Source: Microglena sp. YARC (lineage: Eukaryota; Chlorophyta; Chlorophyceae; Chlamydomonadales; Chlamydomonadaceae). From it: a stretch of DNA of 64,000 nt. Position numbers and translations under genes: made by a program. Positions within the stretch are counted from its first letter, which is position 1, and each line of letters starts with the position of its first letter. The notes beneath the pieces were generated by a model. That model made no database searches and had not been told where the DNA came from. It saw only the letters and a list, made by a program, of their open reading frames with translations. Shown here piece by piece: positions 46,201 to 55,200 of this stretch. Location of the stretch: positions 35,316,558-35,380,557 of the forward strand of contig CM039462.1 in the NCBI GenBank assembly GCA_022414725.1, read 5' to 3'.

Positions 46201-49200
46201 TTCCTGTCTGTGCTTGATGGAGGATAATGGCGACGTTGCCCTTGTGAATCAAAGTAATCCCATAGATTATGCCAGTGATGGCGGAGGCTCCCAGGCCTGG
46301 ACCACCCTGAGCCAGGTATGTGCTACCATTTTCTGTTTTTGTTTTTTTATTTCCCGTTGTTCCTGCCTGTTCCTGTCTGTTCCTATTCAAGCTCAATGGG
46401 GGATTATGGCGACGTTGCCTTCGAGAATCAAAGCACTCCCATAGTCTATGCCAGCGATGGCAAAAGCTCCCTATCCTAGTCCACCCTGAACCATGTATGT
46501 ATGCGCTAAAGCTTCCCCGCTGTTCTTGTGTGCATCTTTCATGTTCGTATTTTTACAGTCCAGGGGTAGCCAAATAGGCTTAAGGAACTTGCCCAACCTT
46601 AAAAATAGGACAGGCAGTTTAAAACCAAGCCCTGGAGAAATGATACCCAACCAGGTATGTGCTCACAGGGTAGAACAAACCGATCGGTATTCCGGTGTTG
46701 GGGTATTTGATGGTCGGTATACCGGAGCCCAAAATTCCCAATGTCGGTTTACCCGGAACTTTCTTGGGAGTCCGTTCCGGTATGCACCGACCACTTCTGA
46801 GGACGAGTTCCGGTCAGACCGTCCAAAATCCGACCAGGGTTTCCGGTATCCGACTCATTTTTGATCCTGAGTAGCTGTGTAGCTTTCGTGGCGAGTGGTG
46901 CCCATGATTTTCTGAACAGTTGAAACTTCGTCTTCCTTGACCTTCCCAGCACCTGCCCTTTTGGAAGAGGAAGATGAAAGCACTTCCATCCCTTCTAAAC
47001 TTGCCCTTGAGGGTCTGTAGATGCTGCAGCTTATTCCAAGTAGTAGCTGTCTAGGAATTATTTTGTCTAAATAAATAAACTTCTGTTGTGAATGCCAGAC
47101 CTATTCCCAAGCTGGTGACATGTACATGGCCAGGTTTTTCAGCTATGCTTTATGAAAGTTGACTGTAATGTGGCCTGCCAGTCAAGTTAAATTAAGATGA
47201 TGAAGTAGCTTAGCTATATATGAATCGGGGCTGCAGTTAGGCACATTTCACAGTTTGGCTATCATTTCATAGTTACAGGGTTTGCACCCAACCCAGGGCT
47301 CCAAGTTGCTGATTCTAGTGATCTTCATATCTCATATGTATTGCAACACTCAACTTCGTTTTTTTGTAAAATGCCCCCAAACTGTGCCTTCAAAGTGGGG
47401 GGAAAAAACCCGGAAGGTACAAAACAAAGGTGCTGTCAAAACCGGAGCTTATTGGGGGGAAAATGAAAAAGTGCGGTATTCAAAAATGGCTTACAAAGTG
47501 GGCCGGAAGGGTAATACAGAGTCCAGGTATGGCCAGCCTATCGCAGGAAGGACATTGTCCTACCCTGTGTGCTCATGCTTACCTGCTGTTCATGTGCGCA
47601 TGTACCTTCTGCCAAACGTTTAAAAAAGGATATTCGGTTACCCCCTGGAAGTGGGACCCCGTACTCAGAACAGCGACCCAGGCCTGGCCAGTTTTGTGCC
47701 AAACCAACTGCCCTTCATTTTCACCCCAGGAAGTGGGACCCCATACTCATAACAGCAACCCAGGCCTGGCCAGTTTGGTGCCAAGCCAACTGCGCTTGCT
47801 TTTCACCCCAGGAAGTGGGACCTTGTACCCCTAACAGCAACCCAGGCCTGGCCAGTTTGGTGCCAAGCCAACTGCGCTTGCTTTTCACCCCAGGAAGTGG
47901 GACCTCGTACCCCTAACAGCAACCCAGGCATGGCCAGTTTGGTGCCAAGCCAACTGCGCTTGCTTTTCACCCCAGGAACTGGGACCTCGTACCCCTAACA
48001 GTACACACTGAAGGTTGTGCTCAAAACCCTAGCCTGTGTATGCATGATCAATGCCCTAGCTTTTAGTAATTAAAAAAGGTGCCTGGTGGGGCGTGGTGTT
48101 AAGGGAGCCCGTCCTACCTGAACTGGACAAGCTACCATTGCGGTTGACAACGACCTGCAACGCCAAGATCGATCGAAGGGGGAGTCGAACCCCCGAATCT
48201 TCATCCTTAAGCGATCTGGTCTACTATTAGACCATTGTATATCACTGAAAGGGGCTTTTTGATAAGTACTTAATGCGAGTTACATGCGGTGGTCCATCGC
48301 ATCAACCCAGCTCTTCGTGACAACAGCCGCTACTTTGCGATTCTCTTCGCATGTTTTGTCAATAATGTCCCTTGGGCCTATTTGGCCTACCCCTGGACTG
48401 TAACATACATACATCAATTGCTTGATGCAAGTTACTCACCTTGAGGTCGTTGAAGGTGGGGTTGCCCATCGATTCACACCAGCTCTTCTTGACAACAGCC
48501 ACACCAAAGTAGGCGACACCTGCGCCTGCTCCAGAGGAGCCATAGTTCTCAGCAACAGCACGCAACAGCCGTACTTCTTGTTGGCATTGTACAGAGACAA
48601 GGCTGCATGTAAAGCAAGGTTAGGTGTGAGGAAATTACTCTGTTTTTCCTTTTTCCGATGAGTGTATGCACGATCAACGCCCGAAGAAAAAGAACGGTGT
48701 CCCGACTGTGCCCAGACTGCTGTGTGGACATCCATCACATGCAACCCCACGTCCCCTTCCTCCCTGTGTAGAATGACATGCGCCTGCTGTGCCGTACTGG
48801 TGTCTGTGTGCCTTTGTACTCGTAGTACAACAGCTGCAACATTGCCAAGGCTGCTGCACACACACACATCCATCACACACACACACCTCCTCTTATTTCC
48901 TATGTAGGATGACATTTGCCTGCCATGCCCCACTGGGGGCTGTGCTCCCTTGAACCAGCACAACACCTGCAACATTGCCATGGCTGCTGCACCTCCCCTT
49001 CCGCCCTGTGAAGGATGACCGGCTCCTGCTGTGCCCTACTGGTGGCTGCGCGCCCTTGAACCAGTATGACTCCTGCAACATTACCAAGGCTGCTGGACGC
49101 GCATATCTATCTCGCACACCCCCACCTCCCCCTCCTATGTAGGATGACATGCTCCTGCTGTGCCCTGATGGTGGCTGTGCGCCCTTGAACCAGTACGACA

Positions 49201-52200
49201 CCTGCAACATTGCCAAAGCTGCTGCACGCGCATTTGTCGCCCGCCCTGACTGGGCCAGCAACGGTGTTGGCCGAAGTGTTGTTCAGAACATGGACAGTGC
49301 CAGCATCATGGATGTCATGGCTGGCCGTGGTCTGATAGATGAGGATCATCCTGTGTCAGAGGACACTCAAAGCCTCAGCGAGATCACTGACTCTTTCACT
49401 AGCTACTTTGGTGCTAGCGCCGTAGCAGCATTTGAGCGCGTCCGCTCTCTGGAGGTGGGTTACACTGTGGCTGAAAATGAAAAATGGAAATGGAAAAATG
49501 GAAAATGGAAAATGGAAAAATGGGAAAAGTGATTTGTTCATACATTTTCCTGGGAATAATTGTTTTTACTGCTGAAGACGGCGAGCAGCCAACTTGCTGG
49601 CTGAAGCTATGCAACCAAGTTCAAGTTTAAGACACAGTGGTTTGACGATCGTTCACTAATTGGTGAACTAGGGCATTTTTTGTGTGCCCTGGGTTGCACC
49701 TAGGTCGCACAGACCCAGCCCAGGTAGCTAGCTTGGGCCTAACCCTCGTGGAAGTTACCTTGTTAGAATTGTGAAAGTGACCCATGAAAGTGAGGATTGT
49801 GAAATTGACCCATGGAAGTGAGCCATGGAAGTGACCCATGGAAGTGACCCATGGAAGTGACCCATGGAAATGACCCATGGAAGTGAGCCATGGAAGTGAC
49901 CCATGAAAGTGACCCATGGAAGTGACCCATGAAAGTGACCCATGGAAATGACCCATGGAAGTGACCCATGGAAGTGACCCATGGAAGTGAGCCATGTAAG
50001 TGAGCCATGGAAGTGAGCCATGAAAGTGACCCATGGAAGTGACCCATGGAAGTGAGCCATGGAAGTGAGCCATGGAAGTGACCCATGGAAGTGACCCATG
50101 GAAGTGACCCATGGAAGTGAGGATTGTGAAATTGACCCATGGAAGTGACCCATGAAAGTGACCCATGGAAGTGAGCCATGGAAGTGACCCATGGAAGTGA
50201 GCCATGAAAGTGAGCCATGGAAGTGACCCATGGAAGTGAGCCATGAAAGTGAGCCATGGAAGTGACCCATGAAAGTGACCCATGAAAGTGACCCATGGAA
50301 GTGACCCATGGAAGTGAGAATTGTGAAAGTGACCCATGGAAGTGACCCAGAGGCCCACCTATCCAGAAGTACCTAGGCTGTCAAGGTTGCTTTATAACGG
50401 GTTCTATGCCAAAGACCCCTTAAATTAGCAGCAGCAGCAGCATCACCACCATCACCACCATCACCATCACCCTCATCACCCCCACCATCACCACCACCAC
50501 CACCACCTGCCCAATAGTAACTAGGCCCACCTGCCCAGTAGTAACTAGGCTGTCAAGGTTGATTTGCAATGGCTTCTATGACGAAGATCCCTTAAAAGTA
50601 ATGATAGCGCTTGGTGGGGCGTGGCAGTAAGAGAGCCCCGTCTTACGGCGGTAGAGAACAGGCTGCTACTTTACCTGGACAAAGTTACCATGGCGGCTGA
50701 CAGCGACCGCGAACACTAAGGCGCACCCTTAGGGATTCAAACTTGGCACCTTCGTTGTCCAAGGAGCTCAGCCATTGAGCCATTCGTTGAACGGGGAAGA
50801 CACCTTAACTTAGCAGTGAGCACTGATAAAAAAATGGTGCAGAAGAGCGAGCAGCCAAATTTCTGGCAGAGGCTATTTAACCGAGTTCAAGTGCAAGGCA
50901 CTGTGGTTCGATGATGGTTCACTAATTGGTGAATTCGGCCGTCAAGGTTGCTTGAACAACGGGTTCTATGCCGAAGACCCCTTCAATTAACATTAAGCGC
51001 TGCCTTGCAGGCAAGGCCTGGCCCTGCTGGGACGCCTGGAACAGAGCTTTTTTCTTCTGTCAGAAAGGGGATCTTCTGGTGGCGATCAGGATTTTGTGTC
51101 ATTCAAGGTTTTGCGAATAGTAATGATTTGGGTCAGCCCTTTTTGTGTGTGTGTGTGTGTGTGTGGTGTGTGGGTGGGGGGGGGGGGGATGCGGGGGCGG
51201 TCTGGGTGGGGGAGTCTCAGGGTAGCGGATGGTTTGGCAAAAAAAACTCAACCACCTAAACGCAAGTGCTGACCAGCTTTCCCCTACCCACAGGCTGTCC
51301 GTGTCTGCATCCCTGCTGGCATCAGAGATTTCAGCACCACTGCGTGCAACAACTACTTCAACCGGGAGATCGGCTATGCCGAGTACATTTGTGTAGCAGG
51401 GGGAGATGACGAGGGCTGCGCTCGAATGGTCAGCCTGAACCACGCGGACATTACCAAAGTCGGAGGTACGCCACTGTGTGTTTTCCTTTTTTGTGTGCCG
51501 AGTACATCTGTATAGCAGGGGGAGATGACAAGGGCAGCTCGCGCATGGTCAGCCTAAGCCACGTGGACATTACCAACGTCGGAGGTACGCCATTGTGTGT
51601 GTTTCTTTTCTGTGTGCTGAGTACATTTGTATAGGAGGGGGATATGGCGAGGGCTGCTCTTGCATGGTCAGCCTCAACCACACGGACATTACCCAAGTCG
51701 GAGGTACGCCATTGTGTGTGTTTCTTTTCTGTGTGCTGAGTACATTTGCATAGGAGGGGGATATGGCGAGGGCTGCTCTTGCATGGTCAGCCTCAACCAC
51801 ACGGACATTACCCAAGTCGGAAGTGTGCCTGTGTGCTTTTCTTCTTTGTGTGCCAAGTACATTGGTATAACAGGGGGAGATAATGAGGGCTGATCTTGCA
51901 TGGTCAGCCTCAACCACGCAGACATTTCCAAAGTCGGAGGTACGCCACTGTGTTTCCCCCCCAAAATGCACCGCTGGAAGCCGGATTAAATAATGTGCAG
52001 TGTGTATGTGGAGCTCTTGCTTTGCTATGAGGTCGAGTTTGAGGACAAGACCTTTAGAGTGGTGATTATTTTTATATTGTTTTGAGAGGAATTTCTATCC
52101 AGTGGGACCATGCCTACAATACAGCGCCGACCGGGGATTCAGAAAGAAGGGAGGAGAAATTCCTTACAAATAGGAACCGCTGGGAAAGGAAGGGCATTCT

Positions 52201-55200
52201 TATCGTTGCATGATAAATGGATGTGTATATTCCAATGTTTTTCTTTCTTCTAGGCAGCTTCCCTGACTGGCTATTCGGCCAAATCTGGCACAACCCCAAG
52301 CTTGATGCTGTCATAATCAGCTGTCCAGAAGTGCTGACATATGTTAGTGCAGCCCAGCTGCCGGCTCAGTACTGCCTAGAAGCTGCGAGTCTTTTCATGA
52401 CTGAATAAAAAAACCTGGTATACCCCAAATACGACTCCCAGGCTGTATCAACTTGTTTGTACTGTCTTTTTGGCGGAGCCCTCCCTTATGGAGGGCGGGA
52501 GCCCCCTGGGTCATACCTTTGTCCGTTTGTGCGGCCGACGACCGAGGACCGACGCATGTTTAAAAGGCATGCATTAGACTCTCATATAGCACATTACACA
52601 TGGCACCTCCAAACCGGCACATTTACATACACAAATAAGTGGACCCGAATTTCCAGTAAATCGGAGTAAGCGTACATGAAGGTAAAAATGACATTGGAAA
52701 TTGAGGGATTTCCCAAGTATGAAATACAGTATTCTGGAAAAATCCACAAAGCGCAAAAACATTTTCAGAAAAACCTTAAAACGCAAATCAAATCGAGAAA
52801 ACAGGATTTTTCTAGGTCTGAAAAGCTTCATCCTGAAAAATTCCAGGTATCACAATTTCCCCCGAATCAAAAAATTATAGGATGCTATAAGAAATAAATA
52901 TTGGAAGTATAAGTGATAAAATAATTATATGAAGTTATTAAGATTGATAGCAGTTTTGTTTTTGACAGCTACGAGCACTAGCTTCGAGGCAGCTCCCCTG
53001 ACCGGCTATTCAGCCAAAGCTTGCAAAATTTTGAGCACCTTGAAGCTAGCATAATGAGCTGTCCAGAACTGCTGAAATAGTTCACTTTAACCCAGTGGCT
53101 TGCTGATACATCTTTTAGAATGTAGCATGAAAAGCCAAAAAGAAAAACTTTCATGTATAGGTCATCATCATGCTCGTCCTCCAATTTTCTAAGGTATGTT
53201 CAGAAAGGTCAGGAAATCAGGAATCAAAGAAGGACAAAGTATGATGTACAAAGATAAGAAAATGTACTAGTACTAGTAAACAACTTCTCACATGCCAATT
53301 ATGTAAAATACTGTTTGTTGAAATTATCTTTTTCAAAATTAGCTTCGGCTAAAGAGCTAGTTATCTTTCTGTCTGAAGTAAGTGCTTCGAGTTTTCCAAG
53401 TACTATGGAAGTGTAGGATTATAGCCCTTAAGCCTCTGCTCTTTCACCCATCGTGCCAAGCCTATCAGCTTTCCAGCTGTTCCTTGACCGCGTGCCCTCA
53501 TTCCGTATGCTGTAGCGTTAGCCGTGCGAACCTTAGATTCTGCAACCTCCTTGGGAGCATCAACCTCTTCAGAATTTTCCGGAAGCAGCTGAGAGAAGTA
53601 CCTCAACAATGTCCTCTACTCAAGAGAGTAAATGATGCGTACGATATCATCCTTACTATTATGAGAAGAAGAATTTGCATTCCAGATCAACTCAGTAGTA
53701 AGCTCATCCAGCCTCTTGTGTAAGCTGCAAACTGCTTGCTAAGCTTTAACATACCTGTTGCGAGCATATGCTATTGAACATCAGACATGGAAAATGAGGG
53801 ACAATGCATTGACTAGCCTAGGAGACTGTTGCATTCAGCATAGTGGGTAGCACGACCATCGATATTTGATGTTGTCAAGAACACTATAGTTAGTGATGCA
53901 TGACCGTACTGCCCGTACTGCTGAGCACCCAACGTCAGATTGTCATCCGTAATATCATAAGACTCCCACATTTTGTACCATGACTGGAACAAAATGCGGA
54001 AGTCTTATGATATTAAGGGTTATTATTGGGTTGTTCTACTCACTATGCTGAATGCAGTAGTCTCCAAGGCAAGTTAGTAAGACCCTTGTCCATGTCTGAT
54101 GTCCAATAGCGCATGCTCGCAACAGGTATGTTCAAGCTCAGCCCGCATTTTGCAGCTTACAACGAGAGGCTAGATAAGCTTACTATTAAGTTGATCAGGG
54201 ATGCAAATTCTGCTCCTCATGTCAGTTAGGATGATATCGAACGCATCATTTACTCTCCAGAGTAGAGGACATCGTTGAGGTACTTCTCTCATCACCTTCC
54301 AAACGATTATGAAGAGGTTGATGCTCCACAGGAGGTTGTGGGAGCTAAGCTAAGCTAAGCTAAGCTCACATGGCTAACTAGCTCTTTAGCCGAAGCTAGT
54401 TTTTAAATTGGTAATTAAACAAACGGTTTTTTAAATAATCGACATGTGAGAAGTTGTGTATCTTCTGTATATCATACTTTGTCCTTCATTGATTCCTGAT
54501 TTCCTGACCCACGTACTTAATCAGCATTTAGAAATTGGAGGACGAGCATGATGACAACCATTACATGAGGATTTTTCTTTTTGGCTTTTCATACTACCTT
54601 TTAAGCGGCCGTCTCAGGCAGCCACAGGGCTAATCATAACTGTTTCACCAGGTTGGAACACTCATTGTGCTAGCTTCAAGGTGCTCCAGGTTTTGCAAGC
54701 TTTGGCAGAATAGCTGGTTAGGGGAGCTGCCTTGAAGCCGGTGCTCGTAGCTGACAAAAAATACCGTAATCAATCTTCATTATTTCTGGCAATAGGGGAG
54801 ACCCAACAGATTTTGACAGATTATTGGCACAGATCACCTGGAAACTGCAGTTAGGTGGGTACTACCAGATTTTCTAACCTAGGCCAAGATCCTAACTATC
54901 TTGGCCTGGGGGAGGGGGCACATTTTTTTCCATGTTGTTTTCCATGTTTTTTATTTTTTCATTACTTAGACTTACAGTATTTCTTGCTTACCTGGAAATT
55001 TTTGATTTCTGGAAAAATTTAGATATTTGGAATATTTCAAGATGATGCTTTTCAGACCCAAGAAAAATCCTGTTTTCTCGATTTTATTTGCTTTTCCGGA
55101 TACTGGAATTTTTCCTGCGCTTTGTGGATTTCCCATAACACTGCACTTCATACTTGGGAAATCCTTGATTTTTCTGTCATTTTCACATTCGTGCATTTCC

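Noticed and set aside
48165..48246. A tRNA gene on the minus strand
   Set aside because: The T-arm and D-arm are convincing, but the acceptor and anticodon stems do not pair and the rest matches a repeat family, so it is a SINE head.
49627..50358. Minus-strand frame of 243 codons (GHFHGSLPW repeats)
   Set aside because: Artefact of a 13-bp tandem repeat.
52258..52408. A transferrin exon between exons 4 and 5
   Set aside because: It matches repeat family R3 with inverted ends, and exons 4 and 5 join in phase without it in a way that fits the family.
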